Source: Ferruginibacter sp050611725
GTDB lineage: Bacteria; Bacteroidota; Bacteroidia; Chitinophagales; Chitinophagaceae
Assembly: GCF_050611725.1 (NCBI RefSeq)
Contig: NZ_JBODJB010000001.1
Location: 1,364,001 to 1,428,000, forward strand
Reading direction: 5' to 3'
DNA length: 64,000 bases
This document shows, in pieces, positions 1-8,906 of this stretch. Below the pieces are notes generated by a model. It did no database searches, was not told where the DNA came from, and was given only the letters and a program-made list of their open reading frames with translations. The position numbers were made by a program, and so were the translations under genes. Positions within the stretch are counted from its first letter, which is position 1; every line of letters starts with the position of its first letter.

Positions 1-1583
1 AAGCCGTTTTTGAAAAATGGAAAGATGTTGACACAGCAGCTTTGATGAGTAATCTTCAAAAAAATGAAGAGCTCAAATCTGCCTTGTTACAAGAAACGCC
101 ATGGGTAATGGAAGCACAGAATGAAGCTCAGCAAAAAAAGAATATTGCTTTACTGTTCGATATGGTGAAAATGGGAGCTGAGACTGATAAAGCCATTGCT
201 AAACTAAAAGAAATGCAAAGCAGCAATGGAGGCTTTGTATGGTTCAAAGGTGGACCGGATGATAGATACATAACACAATACATTGTTACCGGCATCGGAC
301 ACTTGAAAAAATTAGGTGTGCAAAATCAAAATGTACAATCAATATTAGATGCTGCTATTCCATATCTAGATAAAAAAACAAAAGAGGATTACGACTATCT
401 TATAAAGCATAAAGTAAAACTGAATCAAAACAATTTAAATGCTACTTCTATTCAGTACTTATATATGCGTAGCTTCTTTCCTGAATATGCGGTTGGGACG
501 GTCTCAAAATCTGCCTATAACTATTGGCTTGGTCAGATCAAAAAGTATTGGCTAAATAATCCTAAATATTTGCAGGCAATGATTGCACTAACATTGCATC
601 GTACAAAAGATATAGTAACTCCAAAAGCAATCATTAAGTCGTTAAAGGAAAATGCAATTAACAAAGATGAATTGGGTATGTACTGGAAAGAATGGACTAC
701 AGGTGGATACTGGTGGCATGAAGCCCCGATAGAATCTCAGGCGATGATGATAGAAGCATTTACCGATATCGACAAAAATACCGCTACTGTTGATGATCTT
801 AAAACCTGGTTGCTAAAACAAAAACAAACACAAAACTGGAAAACAACCAAAGCCACAGCCGAAGCATGTTATGCCTTGTTGTTGGGAGGAAGTAATTGGT
901 TGGTAGAAGAGAGAGAAACTGTAATTAAGTTAGGCACTACAAATATCAATAGTGATGAAGATCCAACAGAAAGTGGTACCGGTTACTTCAAAAAAAGAAT
1001 TGAGGGAGATAAAGTAAAACCTGAAATGGGAAATATTGAAGTAACAATCCAAAACCCACCAGTTGACACATTTCCTAAAGGACATGTGTATGGTCCTTCT
1101 TGGGGAAGTGTGTATTGGCAGTATTTTGAAGACCTGGATAAGATCACATCGGCAGAAACTCCCTTGAAATTAGTTAAGAAATTATTTGTTGAAAAAAATA
1201 CAGATAGAGGTCCTCAGTTAATTGCTGTTAATGATGGAGATAAATTAAAAGTCGGCGACAAAATAAAAGTACGCATCGAATTAAAAGTTGATAGAGATAT
1301 GGAATACATTCATATGAAAGATATGAGAGCTGCTTGTATGGAACCTGTGAATGTATTGAGTGAATACAAATGGCAAGGCGGATTGGGATATTATGAAAGC
1401 ACCAAAGATGCAAGTACTAATTTCTTCTTCAATTATCTTAACAGGGGAACGTACGTTTTTGAATATCCAATGTTTGTAACGCATGCAGGTAATTTCAGCA
1501 ATGGTATTACTACCATACAATGTATGTACGCTCCGGAGTTTACAAGTCATAGCGAAGGTGTAAGGGTAACAGTCGATCAATAA
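1..1583 (+). CDS. Alpha-2-macroglobulin family protein, C-terminal part (5' end outside window)
   Basis: The reading frame is open from the first full codon at base 3, so the gene starts before the window and only about 527 C-terminal residues are visible. The segment around NGGFVWFKGGPDDRYITQY and the following helical repeats resemble the thioester-domain region of large bacterial alpha-2-macroglobulins, and the last 150 residues resemble the receptor-binding-like end. No CxEQ thioester motif is visible in this part. Family members are large periplasmic or outer-membrane proteins thought to trap foreign proteases. An internal TTG at 42 is not the real start. A strong terminator follows directly. 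The family call rests on recognition of the C-terminal sequence only. Confidence 0.75.
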   Translation, partial: AVFEKWKDVDTAALMSNLQKNEELKSALLQETPWVMEAQNEAQQKKNIALLFDMVKMGAETDKAIAKLKEMQSSNGGFVWFKGGPDDRYITQYIVTGIGHLKKLGVQNQNVQSILDAAIPYLDKKTKEDYDYLIKHKVKLNQNNLNATSIQYLYMRSFFPEYAVGTVSKSAYNYWLGQIKKYWLNNPKYLQAMIALTLHRTKDIVTPKAIIKSLKENAINKDELGMYWKEWTTGGYWWHEAPIESQAMMIEAFTDIDKNTATVDDLKTWLLKQKQTQNWKTTKATAEACYALLLGGSNWLVEERETVIKLGTTNINSDEDPTESGTGYFKKRIEGDKVKPEMGNIEVTIQNPPVDTFPKGHVYGPSWGSVYWQYFEDLDKITSAETPLKLVKKLFVEKNTDRGPQLIAVNDGDKLKVGDKIKVRIELKVDRDMEYIHMKDMRAACMEPVNVLSEYKWQGGLGYYESTKDASTNFFFNYLNRGTYVFEYPMFVTHAGNFSNGITTIQCMYAPEFTSHSEGVRVTVDQ

Positions 1584-1602
1584 TTAATTATAACAATTCT
1601 GT

Positions 1603-1636
1603 TAAGCCCCGGTATCGCCGGGGCTTATTTTTTTTT
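1603..1636 (+). terminator. Intrinsic terminator after the macroglobulin gene
   Basis: AAGCCCCGG (1604-1612) pairs with CCGGGGCTT (1618-1626) around a five-base loop. The stem is followed by an A and then nine T. It lies 20 bases after the stop codon. Confidence 0.9.
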
Positions 1637-1744
1637 ACCGACGTTTTACCGGCGTTTACCGAGGTTTTTACTTCGATAACCTAAACGCTCTTTTGATGGC
1701 AATAAACTCATATTAGTTTTGTTATATCAAATAAAAACAGAAAA

Positions 1745-2527
1745 ATGGAAGACAGTTCAAACAATAACAAATTAAGCAGATCAAACCAGAATAGGATCAT
1801 AGGCGGGTTGATCATTATTGCAATCGGTGTGGTACTATTCGCAGATAAAATGGGAGTCATCTTTCCAAAGTGGTTATTGACCTGGCCAATGCTGCTGATT
1901 GCAATAGGTATTTTTAAAGGTGTAAAAAGTAATTTTAGAAACTTAACATGGGTTATTCTGGTTGCAATAGGTGGTATTTTTTTGTGGGATAATATGATGC
2001 CTGATGTTGATCTTAAAAAATTCATTGTGCCTTTCATACTTATTGGTGTTGGGTTGGCATATATGTTTAAACCCAAACATCATTCGGGTTGGGGCGGCAG
2101 GAATGAAAGAAGAGAGCGTTGTAGACAGCAATGGGAAGAAAAGCGTCAATCAGCTTTTACAGAACAATGGCAGGAGGCAGATCCCTTAAACGATGATTAT
2201 TTAAGTGTGAAATCTGTTTTCAGCGGATTAAAAAGAACGGTATTATCAAAATCCTTTAAAGGAGGAAAAATAGAATGTGTCTTTGGCGGAGTTGAATTAA
2301 ATCTTTCACAGGCAGATATACAAGGAAGTGCTGTTCTAAAACTCGAAGAAGTTTTCGGTGGTGTAAAACTCATCATTCCTGCTAACTGGACAGTGAAAAA
2401 CGAGATTGATGGTGTATTTCATGGTGTAGATGATGAACGGAGTACGCAAACTCTTGTAGACCCAAACAAAGTGCTCATACTAACCGGCAGCGCAATATTT
2501 GCAGGGATTGAAATTAAAAGTTACTGA
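1745..2527 (+). CDS. LiaF-like transmembrane protein
   Basis: A 260-residue protein. Residues about 18-110 hold four closely spaced hydrophobic segments (IIGGLIIIAIGVVLFA, WPMLLIAIGIF, WVILVAIGGIFLW, FIVPFILIGVGLAYMF). A charged linker follows, then a soluble beta-rich domain of the LiaF C-terminal type (FSGLKRTVLSKSFKGGKIE, FGGVELNLSQADI). In Firmicutes LiaF modulates a sensor kinase that responds to cell-wall stress. Here the gene precedes, after a small DUF4288 gene, a LytS/LytTR pair, which fits a role in envelope sensing. That role is inferred from context. The ATG at 1745 follows an A-rich leader. Confidence 0.75.
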   Translation: MEDSSNNNKLSRSNQNRIIGGLIIIAIGVVLFADKMGVIFPKWLLTWPMLLIAIGIFKGVKSNFRNLTWVILVAIGGIFLWDNMMPDVDLKKFIVPFILIGVGLAYMFKPKHHSGWGGRNERRERCRQQWEEKRQSAFTEQWQEADPLNDDYLSVKSVFSGLKRTVLSKSFKGGKIECVFGGVELNLSQADIQGSAVLKLEEVFGGVKLIIPANWTVKNEIDGVFHGVDDERSTQTLVDPNKVLILTGSAIFAGIEIKSY

Positions 2528-2609
2528 TAATTGAAAAATATTACTGCAATGTAGAAACACGAAAGTAATTCCCAATGGAATAGCCATTACAAAACCAAAC
2601 TATACTTTT

Positions 2610-2969
2610 ATGAACTGGTATCTTACAAAGATCATTTATCAGATAATATCAGACAAAGGATTACATACCCCACAGTTTGATGAGCAGTTAAGATTGATAT
2701 ATGCAGAAGATGAATTACATGCATTCAACAAAGCAAGATCAATTGGTGAAAAAGAAGAAGACCTTTTTTTAAATAATAACAATAAACCCGTTCAGTGGAA
2801 ATTTATTGATGTGCCTGAAATGCATAAATTGAATAACTTAGTGGATGGTGTAGAAATGTATTCAAGAGTAAACGAAGAAGACGATGCAGAAATATTCATC
2901 CGAACAATCAAATTAAAAGCAAAATATCTCTTCGAAAACTGCACTGTTAACACTATCAAACTGAATTAA
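2610..2969 (+). CDS. DUF4288 family protein
   Basis: A 119-residue soluble protein starting MNWYLTKIIYQI. The acidic pattern (FDEQLRLIYAEDELHAFNKARSIG, then QWKFIDVPEMHKL and LVDGVEMYSRV) matches small DUF4288 proteins of Bacteroidota. The function is unknown. It ends three bases before the histidine kinase start, so the two are very likely co-transcribed. No signal peptide or membrane segment is seen. Confidence 0.65.
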   Translation: MNWYLTKIIYQIISDKGLHTPQFDEQLRLIYAEDELHAFNKARSIGEKEEDLFLNNNNKPVQWKFIDVPEMHKLNNLVDGVEMYSRVNEEDDAEIFIRTIKLKAKYLFENCTVNTIKLN

Positions 2970-2972
2970 AAA

Positions 2973-4013
2973 TTGTCGCAATCATTGTTATCATCAAGGG
3001 CAGGTCGTATTGCATTCTGTGCATGGTGGTTGATATGGGCTTTTATACAATGGACAGTGTTGCGGCAGGTTGGTATAACGCAAATGCATGCTATCGTCGA
3101 TAGTCTTATCAGTAATATATTACTTGGGGCAGCTTGTTTACTTGTTATCAGTAATATGCGGTTTTATCTGCCAAAGCATGAAAAATATTGGTACATATTC
3201 ATTGTGAGTTTCGTGTTGAGTTTTGTTTGGTTGTTTATCATACGAGTTGTGTCATATTTTATTTTCAAAAATCATGAAGCATATTTGTTGGCTTTAAAAC
3301 AAACATCAGCCTTGCGTTTTGCTTTCGGTTTTTTAATGATCGGCTGTATTTCTACTATTAGTTTGCTCTGGTACACACAACTCGATCAGTTGCGTTCAGG
3401 TAACCAACAAAAAGAAGCAGAACGGTTGGCCAAAGAAGCAGAGTTGTTTAAACTTAGGCAGCAATTGCAACCACATTTTCTGTTCAATAGTTTAAATTCT
3501 ATCAGTGCGTTAGTAAGCACACAGCCGGAGAAAGCAAGAAATATGATACAGCAGCTTTCTGATTTTTTACGAGGCACATTAAAAAAAGAAGAACATCAAT
3601 GGAATAGCTTAGCAGAAGAAATACAGTATCTGCAATTGTATCTTGATATAGAAAAAGTAAGATTTGGTTATCGGTTACAAACAAAAATAAATATAGATGC
3701 CGATGCAGAGCAATTGCAATTACCTGCTTTGTTATTACAACCTGCTGTAGAAAACGCTATCAAGTTTGGTTTGTATGATACTATTGGTGAAGTGACCATC
3801 ATTATAAATGCAACGCATAAAAATAATTTACTGGAGATCACTATTCAGAATCCGTTCGATGCAGAAACGGCACAGCCCTTTAAGGGGACGGGTTTCGGGC
3901 TGGCCTCTATTCAACGACGTTTGTTTTTACTTTTTGAAAGAAACGACCTTTTAAATACCCATACAGCAAGCGATCAATTCATTACAACTATTTTGATACC
4001 GCAAAAAATATGA
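2973..4013 (+). CDS. Sensor histidine kinase, LytS/YehU type
   Basis: A 346-residue membrane kinase. Four hydrophobic segments lie in residues 12-135, with no large sensor domain. A short coiled segment leads into the His_kinase motif LQPHFLFNSLNSI, with phospho-acceptor His168. The ATPase domain holds LLLQPAVENAIKFG (N box) and GTGFGLASIQRRL (G box). The chosen start is TTG at 2973, three bases after the DUF4288 stop. The next ATG would delete the first membrane segment. It shares a four-base ATGA overlap with the response regulator gene, so the two form a translationally coupled pair. The signal is unknown. Confidence 0.88.
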   Translation: MSQSLLSSRAGRIAFCAWWLIWAFIQWTVLRQVGITQMHAIVDSLISNILLGAACLLVISNMRFYLPKHEKYWYIFIVSFVLSFVWLFIIRVVSYFIFKNHEAYLLALKQTSALRFAFGFLMIGCISTISLLWYTQLDQLRSGNQQKEAERLAKEAELFKLRQQLQPHFLFNSLNSISALVSTQPEKARNMIQQLSDFLRGTLKKEEHQWNSLAEEIQYLQLYLDIEKVRFGYRLQTKINIDADAEQLQLPALLLQPAVENAIKFGLYDTIGEVTIIINATHKNNLLEITIQNPFDAETAQPFKGTGFGLASIQRRLFLLFERNDLLNTHTASDQFITTILIPQKI

Positions 4014-4744
4014 AAGCAATAATTATAGATGATGAACCTTTAGCAAGAATGGTAATAAAGGAATACCTGCAATCGCATACAGATATTGAAGTGCTGCAGG
4101 AATGTAACGATGGTTTCGAAGGTGTAAAAGCCATCATGCAACATCAACCCGATCTTATTTTTCTCGACATACAAATGCCTAAGATCAATGGGTTTGAAAT
4201 GCTGGAACTGGTAGACAATCCACCCGCTGTTATTTTTACAACAGCTTTTGAAGAGTATGCTATCAAAGCATTTGAGTTGCATGCTACTGATTATCTTTTA
4301 AAACCGTTTAGTAAAGACAGGTTTGATAAAGCGCTTCAAAAAATTAAAGAAGGAAAAGAAATCAATATCGGTAATACAAAACAGTTACTTGAAACAGTTT
4401 TCAATCAACCAGATAAGCACAATCGTATAGTGGTAAAAGAGAATGGTAAAATAAAGATCATTCCGCTATCACAAATTCAATTTCTGGAGGCAGCAGATGA
4501 TTATGTGAAAATACATACTGCCGAAGGTTATTTTCTGAAGAATAAAACTATGGCTTATTTCGAATCGGTTTTGGATACCCAAAGTTTCATCCGCATACAT
4601 CGTTCATACATTGTAAATGTGCAATTGATCACCCGTTTAGATCTGCATGAAAAAGACAGTTATCTTGCCATTCTATCTAACGGTAAACAATTGCCGGTAA
4701 GCAAAACAGGGTATGTAAAGTTGAAAGAAGTTTTGGGGATATAA
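4010..4744 (+). CDS. LytTR family response regulator
   Basis: A 244-residue protein with an N-terminal receiver domain (residues 1-120) and a C-terminal LytTR DNA-binding domain (about 138-244). The receiver shows the acidic pair IIDDEP, the phospho-acceptor Asp53 in LIFLDIQMP, the Thr in VIFTTAFEEYA and the Lys in YLLKPF. The LytTR part contains FLEAADDYVKIHT and FIRIHRSYIVNV. It is the partner of the overlapping kinase gene. Targets are unknown, but the nearby LiaF-like gene is a candidate. Confidence 0.92.
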   Translation: MKAIIIDDEPLARMVIKEYLQSHTDIEVLQECNDGFEGVKAIMQHQPDLIFLDIQMPKINGFEMLELVDNPPAVIFTTAFEEYAIKAFELHATDYLLKPFSKDRFDKALQKIKEGKEINIGNTKQLLETVFNQPDKHNRIVVKENGKIKIIPLSQIQFLEAADDYVKIHTAEGYFLKNKTMAYFESVLDTQSFIRIHRSYIVNVQLITRLDLHEKDSYLAILSNGKQLPVSKTGYVKLKEVLGI

Positions 4745-4755
4745 TCACCGGTCTA

Positions 4756-4774
4756 ACGGTCTCCGTCTGACCGT
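4756..4774. other. Small hairpin between convergent genes
   Basis: ACGGTC (4756-4761) and GACCGT (4769-4774) can pair around a seven-base loop. There is no long T run on either side, so a terminator role is only possible. It lies between the response regulator and the opposing glycosyltransferase. Confidence 0.35.
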
Positions 4775-4810
4775 AAACATACTTTTGTGACATCAATTTT
4801 CGATATACAT

Positions 4811-5791
4811 TTATATTGAAGATTTTTCTTTAATAAACTGTAAAATAAATTTTGCCAACGTATCCCAGCTTAAAGTTTTCATTTTCTCTCTGCCATTTGT
4901 TGCTAATAATTTTTGCAGTTCGATGTCATTCATCAATTTCTCAATAGCCCTTTTCACAAAAAATGAATGACGCCATACTTTAATACCGGTAACACCATCT
5001 ATTAAAAAATCATTAGTACCGGTATTAGATGCAACAAGTGGCACTCCTGCAGCTAGAGCTTCGGCAGCAGTATTACTCCAGCCACCTTTTCTTTCTACCG
5101 CCACAAAAACATCTGCTTTTTTAAACAGTTGTTCATTTTCATCTACCGGATGATTCAATACAAATTCAAAAGGAGCAGCGCATGTAAAAGATTTGATCTG
5201 TTCTTTGCCTTTTTCGTCTAAAGGTGTATCGAATAAAATAAGTTTTACATCTTGTCCGGATCTATATAATTTTTCAGCCGCTTTTACAACGATGTTAGTG
5301 CCCTTTCCTTTACGGGATAATCGTCCGTAACACATGATCACAAAAGGTCTTTTATTGGTGATCTCTTTTGCTGTTGCAGGAATGTGTACACCTCCCAATG
5401 CTTTAACTGTTTCAATATTGTATGTACGTTTGTTGTGCAGATACATATTGGTTGAGTTAGAAAAAACAATGATCTCTTTGTGTTTCAATATGTCGTCGAG
5501 TCGAGCACTTGGTCCAACATGATAAAAAACTTTTAATCTTGAATCGGCTTTTAAAAGATCATTTAAAAAAACTGGTTCTGTTGTAAAGAGTAGATCAAAT
5601 TTGTATTGTTGAATATTAGATACTTTGTCGATCGTGCCGGCAAAATCAAACCAGTCCGGCGCAATGCCATCTGGTGTAAGTATGGTCATTGTATGCCCAT
5701 TAGCGATGAATATTTTTCCTAATTCAAAAAAACGACGAACGCCGCCAAAGAGTTTTGTGTGTGGTAAAATAACGGCAATAGAATAGGGCAT
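4811..5791 (-). CDS. Glycosyltransferase family 4 (GT-B) protein
   Basis: A 326-residue cytoplasmic protein with a two-lobed GT-B layout. The N-terminal lobe begins YSIAVILPHTKLFGGVRRFFEL. The C-terminal lobe starts near VIMCYGRLSRKGKGTNIVVKA and carries the donor-site signature AAEALAAGVPLVASNTGTNDFL. It probably transfers a sugar from a nucleotide donor to a surface polysaccharide or glycolipid. Donor and acceptor cannot be read from the sequence. It stands alone with no other polysaccharide genes beside it. Confidence 0.8.
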   Translation of the reverse strand: MPYSIAVILPHTKLFGGVRRFFELGKIFIANGHTMTILTPDGIAPDWFDFAGTIDKVSNIQQYKFDLLFTTEPVFLNDLLKADSRLKVFYHVGPSARLDDILKHKEIIVFSNSTNMYLHNKRTYNIETVKALGGVHIPATAKEITNKRPFVIMCYGRLSRKGKGTNIVVKAAEKLYRSGQDVKLILFDTPLDEKGKEQIKSFTCAAPFEFVLNHPVDENEQLFKKADVFVAVERKGGWSNTAAEALAAGVPLVASNTGTNDFLIDGVTGIKVWRHSFFVKRAIEKLMNDIELQKLLATNGREKMKTLSWDTLAKFILQFIKEKSSI

Positions 5792-6200
5792 GTGTATTTT
5801 GCTGTAGGTTTAAATTTTGATAAAAGTACCAAAACTTCCTAAGCCACAGTATAGTATAAAAAAAGAACCACCAAATTTTTCCATATATCAGTTTGCACTT
5901 TTATATTTCAAAACCCGATGGTCCCGTGATCAGGCTTCCTCTTTTGACGGACTCACACCTTGATCTTTGAAAACTTCATTTTTAATTACTTAAATATCTG
6001 TTCTCAATTGTAACTCTAAGGTACTTCGTCATTATACAGAATGCAAGTTTTTTGCCTCGTTGTTTGGCACATGTTTAGCACATAATTATGCACAGGTAGG
6101 TAGTGATTTTTTTTGAGCCCGGCTGAAGAATATCTATTGGGCTTCATTGGCGTCGCACTCTTGTGCGGTATTGCTTTATTGAGCTTTTATTCCTACAATT
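5792..6200. other. Intergenic region with a possible degenerate repeat
   Basis: About 410 bases between two minus-strand genes, with no convincing reading frame or RNA. The part at 6149-6184 resembles the 38-base repeat found at 13238 and 22646 (about 24 of 35 positions by eye). The upstream promoter of the glycosyltransferase should lie near 5800-5900. Confidence 0.4.
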
Positions 6201-7106
6201 CTAAAGACCCAAAGTGTCTCTCACTTCTGGAGGAATAAATTCCAATGGGACTAATTTAAGAGAATTCATTATTGTATCAAATCTAGGGTCGGTTGTATGT
6301 TTGTACAATAGTGCTAGGGAAATTAGAATAGGAGTCAATGATTGATAAAGTCTTTGTTCTTCATTTAAAACTTTGTCGATAGCATAAAAATATCCTCCAA
6401 CAAAATGATTGTTGGTAGAAATTTTGTGGAGCCAATTAAAATATGGAAGTCTCAACTTTTTATATGTGATATTGGCTTGTTCTAATTGAATAGCCAACCT
6501 ACACAACCTTTTTAATTGAATAATGAAGTCTCCTTGTCTGACATTGTCTTTTGTTAATTTAATAACCGGAGGTCCCATCGGAACAACAGTCTTTACTTTT
6601 GGTACTTCTGTTTCCAATTCACTTGCCCATTCCGAAATATCAATGTCTGCCATGGCATGAATTTCCTCCATATCTCCATTAGGGGTATTTGGCAGAAATT
6701 TAATTGTTAAGAATTTTCGGTTCCAATAATTAAACCACATAAAAGAAGTAGAATACAATTCCAAACTTTCATCGTCTTTATTGATAATGCCGACAAAAAG
6801 GGGATTATCAAGATTAAAAAGCCATTCTAATTCATAATTCTTCCATCTTACCTTTTTATCTTTTCCTGTTTTTACAACTTCGCCAAACTCAATGTCATCA
6901 GTGATGTTTGATTTTATTTGGACGTGAAACTGTTCTTTAATTTCTTCAATGTGTCCATTATTCACTGAAATGGCACAGTTAAAGTCTATACCTACATCCT
7001 CCTGCCTTGGTACACAAACAGTTGTTCCAAGATAAGATAGCAAGTATTGGGCTAAATATTCAGACCTATTTCCTTGTCTGAAGTCAGGTTGAAGAGCACC
7101 GCTCAT
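6201..7106 (-). CDS. DUF4365 domain protein, putative PD-(D/E)XK-like nuclease
   Basis: A 301-residue soluble protein. The N-terminal 150 residues match the DUF4365 pattern: RQGNRSEYLAQYLLSYLG (Glu16), EDVGIDFNCAIS (Asp41) and FHVQIKSN (Gln63-x-Lys65). This spacing is the core of restriction-endonuclease-like folds. The C-terminal half is helical and not recognised. Family members occur in accessory and defence-associated regions, but there is no partner gene here: the gene stands between two gaps of over 400 bases. The nuclease role is inferred from the motif spacing. Confidence 0.65.
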   Translation of the reverse strand: MSGALQPDFRQGNRSEYLAQYLLSYLGTTVCVPRQEDVGIDFNCAISVNNGHIEEIKEQFHVQIKSNITDDIEFGEVVKTGKDKKVRWKNYELEWLFNLDNPLFVGIINKDDESLELYSTSFMWFNYWNRKFLTIKFLPNTPNGDMEEIHAMADIDISEWASELETEVPKVKTVVPMGPPVIKLTKDNVRQGDFIIQLKRLCRLAIQLEQANITYKKLRLPYFNWLHKISTNNHFVGGYFYAIDKVLNEEQRLYQSLTPILISLALLYKHTTDPRFDTIMNSLKLVPLEFIPPEVRDTLGL

Positions 7107-7545
7107 AAGGGTCTATTTAATTGCACATATCTCAAATATATGCGAAAGGTTGTACTTTTCATGAAAATAAACCGTTAAATATCAGTTGATTATAATTTTG
7201 TAAACTAACGTTTTTCAATTGCCAGAAGTGCGGCAATACAAAAAACATAAGTTATCAGAATTTGATTTTGACTTGTTTAATACGTTGATATATAATTAAT
7301 TACCCACAAGATGCCGATAGAGCGAAAAACCGGATCCCGCCATCGGCGGGGGAGAACTTGCAGTGATAGCCCCCCTGCAATAAGCGGGGTAGGCGGAACC
7401 AATGCTTAATAAGTGATTCCAATGCTTAAAGCCCCAAAAATTATCCCTTTTATCCTTCCAATTCTCAATTAAATGCCTTACCTTCGCAGCCCCAAAACCA
7501 TAAAGGTGGCGGGATAAACAATTTTTTTAAAACAAAACAAGGGAA
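7107..7545. other. Intergenic region upstream of rpsF with GC-rich hairpins
   Basis: About 440 bases without a gene. CCCGCC-ATC-GGCGGG at 7336-7350 is a perfect six-base-pair hairpin, followed by a second C/G-rich stretch at 7370-7395. These stand out from the AT-rich surroundings and look like the remains of a REP-like repeat. The rpsF promoter and leader occupy the last 70 bases. Confidence 0.5.
7479..7510 (+). promoter_or_regulatory. Candidate promoter and leader hairpin of rpsF
   Basis: TACCTTCG (7479-7486) resembles the Bacteroidota -7 element TAnnTTTG. Just downstream, GCC (7489-7491) and ACC (7497-7499) can pair with GGT (7505-7507) and GGC (7508-7510), leaving a five-base bulge CCAAA. 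An r-protein binding role is only a guess. Confidence 0.35.
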
Positions 7546-7899
7546 ATGAACAATTACGAATTGATGGTGATTTTTACCCCTGTGCTTTCTGAAGAGGAGT
7601 TCAAAGCTGCTCAAAAGAAATTTGCTGCCTTAGTTAGCGATAACGGAGGTGAAGTGTTGCACAGTAACCCATGGGGACTGAAATCACTGGCCTATCCCAT
7701 TGCCAAAAAAACCACTGGTTTATATTGGGTAATGGAGTATAAAGCGCCATCCGACTTCAATGAAAAGTTGAAAACTCAACTTTTACGTGACGAATCAGTT
7801 ATGCGTCACATGTACACTGCACTCGACAAATACGCCGTTGAGTACAACACTAAAAAGAGAAGTGGCGTACATTCTAAACCTGAAAAAGCAGAAGCATAA
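7546..7899 (+). CDS. rpsF: Ribosomal protein bS6
   Basis: A 117-residue protein starting MNNYELMVIFTPVLSEEEF, the standard bS6 opening. It holds the conserved SNPWGLKSLAYPI and KKTTGLYWVMEYKA segments and a Lys-rich tail. bS6 binds 16S rRNA together with bS18, encoded three bases downstream. The order rpsF-rpsR-rplI is a classic r-protein operon. Confidence 0.97.
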   Translation: MNNYELMVIFTPVLSEEEFKAAQKKFAALVSDNGGEVLHSNPWGLKSLAYPIAKKTTGLYWVMEYKAPSDFNEKLKTQLLRDESVMRHMYTALDKYAVEYNTKKRSGVHSKPEKAEA

Positions 7900-7901
7900 T
7901 T

Positions 7902-8165
7902 ATGGCAAAGAATGAAATAAAATATCTAACAGCTATTAAAGCTGATAAGCGTCCGAAAAAATATTGTCGCTTTAAAAAAATGGGCATTCATTATATTGAT
8001 TATAAAGATGCCGATTTCTTGAAAAAATTCTTGAACGAACAAGGTAAATTATTACCTCGCCGTCTTAGCGGAAACTCTTTGAAGTTTCAACGTAAAGTAA
8101 GCGATGCAGTGAAAAAAGCCCGTCAAATGGCTATTTTACCGTACGTTACGGATTTAATGAAATAA
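7902..8165 (+). CDS. rpsR: Ribosomal protein bS18
   Basis: An 87-residue basic protein. The C-terminal half, LLPRRLSGNSLKFQRKVSDA followed by VKKARQMAILPYV, is the bS18 signature that packs against bS6 and rRNA in the small-subunit platform. It starts two bases after the rpsF stop and is coupled to it. One cysteine remains in the N-terminal part (KYCRFKKMG), so it does not carry the full Cys-rich zinc-binding form. Confidence 0.97.
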   Translation: MAKNEIKYLTAIKADKRPKKYCRFKKMGIHYIDYKDADFLKKFLNEQGKLLPRRLSGNSLKFQRKVSDAVKKARQMAILPYVTDLMK

Positions 8166-8239
8166 AATTTTCTTAACCACCCTAACCTTTAAATAGAGAA
8201 AGCTGCAGTAAAATGCGGTTGGGTAAAAATGCAAAAATC

Positions 8240-8686
8240 ATGCAGGTAATATTAATACAAGATGTAAACAATTTGGGTGGTATTAACGAACTAGTAACTG
8301 TGAAAAACGGTTACGGTCGTAACTACTTAATTCCTCAAAAATTTGCTGTAGAAGCTAGTCCTTCTAACGTAAAAATGATGGAAGAAAAAAAGAAGCAACA
8401 AGCTAAGAAAGAAGCTAAATTATTGGCTGAGATCAATAGCGTAATTGCAACTTTACAAAGTAGCCCACTTAAAATTGGTGCTAAAACAGGTACAAGTGGT
8501 AAAATTTTCGGTAGCGTAACTTCCGTTCAAATTGCACGTGCAATCAGAGAACAAAAAGGCTATGAAATTGATCGTCGTCGTATCAGCATCATCGATGAAG
8601 TTAAAGAATTAGGAAGCTTCAAAGCTAAAATTGATTTCAGTAACGGTAACGAAACCGAAGTTGATTTTGAAGTAGTAGCTGAGTAA
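8240..8686 (+). CDS. rplI: Ribosomal protein bL9
   Basis: A 148-residue protein beginning MQVILIQDVNNLGGINELVT, with GYGRNYLIPQKFAVEAS, the bL9 signature of the N-terminal rRNA-binding domain. A long Lys/Ala helix links to the C-terminal domain. An upstream ATG at 8213 would add nine residues that are not part of the family, so the ATG at 8240 is preferred. It is the third gene of the rpsF operon, and a strong terminator follows. Confidence 0.95.
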   Translation: MQVILIQDVNNLGGINELVTVKNGYGRNYLIPQKFAVEASPSNVKMMEEKKKQQAKKEAKLLAEINSVIATLQSSPLKIGAKTGTSGKIFGSVTSVQIARAIREQKGYEIDRRRISIIDEVKELGSFKAKIDFSNGNETEVDFEVVAE

Positions 8687-8704
8687 GCACCCCTTATATT
8701 TTTG

Positions 8705-8737
8705 AGTGCCCCGGAGATATTCGGGGCACTTTTGTTT
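8705..8737 (+). terminator. Intrinsic terminator of the rpsF-rpsR-rplI operon
   Basis: GTGCCCCG (8706-8713) pairs with CGGGGCAC (8722-8729) around an eight-base loop. TTTTGTTTT follows. It lies 19 bases after the rplI stop. Confidence 0.9.
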
Positions 8738-8739
8738 TC

Positions 8740-8862
8740 GAGCCTCAAGGGGAGTAGCTACAAGTGAGAAGCATAGTGTTTGAAGCAATTTTGCTTGTCC
8801 CTTGCGGCTTGTGGCTAGAAGCTTTGGGTGCTTATGACTTGCAGCTTCCCCCTATATGAAAT
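8740..8862. repeat. Dispersed repeat family E, copy 1
   Basis: Runs of CTTG-containing words such as GCTTGTCCCTTG (8793-8804), then CGGCTTGTGGC and GACTTGCAGCTTCC. The same 12-base core occurs at 9528-9539 and at 42078-42089. Neither strand shows a gene. Confidence 0.6.
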
Positions 8863-8876
8863 TTTCTCCAAAATCG

Positions 8877-8906
8877 TTGCTTTTATTAAATAAAACCCTA
8901 CATTTG
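8877..8906 (+). promoter_or_regulatory. Bacteroidota-type promoter of the RRM protein gene
   Basis: TTG at 8877-8879 (-33 element) and TACATTTG at 8899-8906 (-7 element) are 19 bases apart, close to the known TTTG/TAnnTTTG spacing. It predicts a leader of roughly 115 bases before the ATG at 9030. Confidence 0.6.

Noticed and set aside
5880..6150. Possible tRNA or integrase remnant upstream of the DUF4365 gene
   Set aside because: No cloverleaf could be drawn and no recombinase motif was found in any frame.
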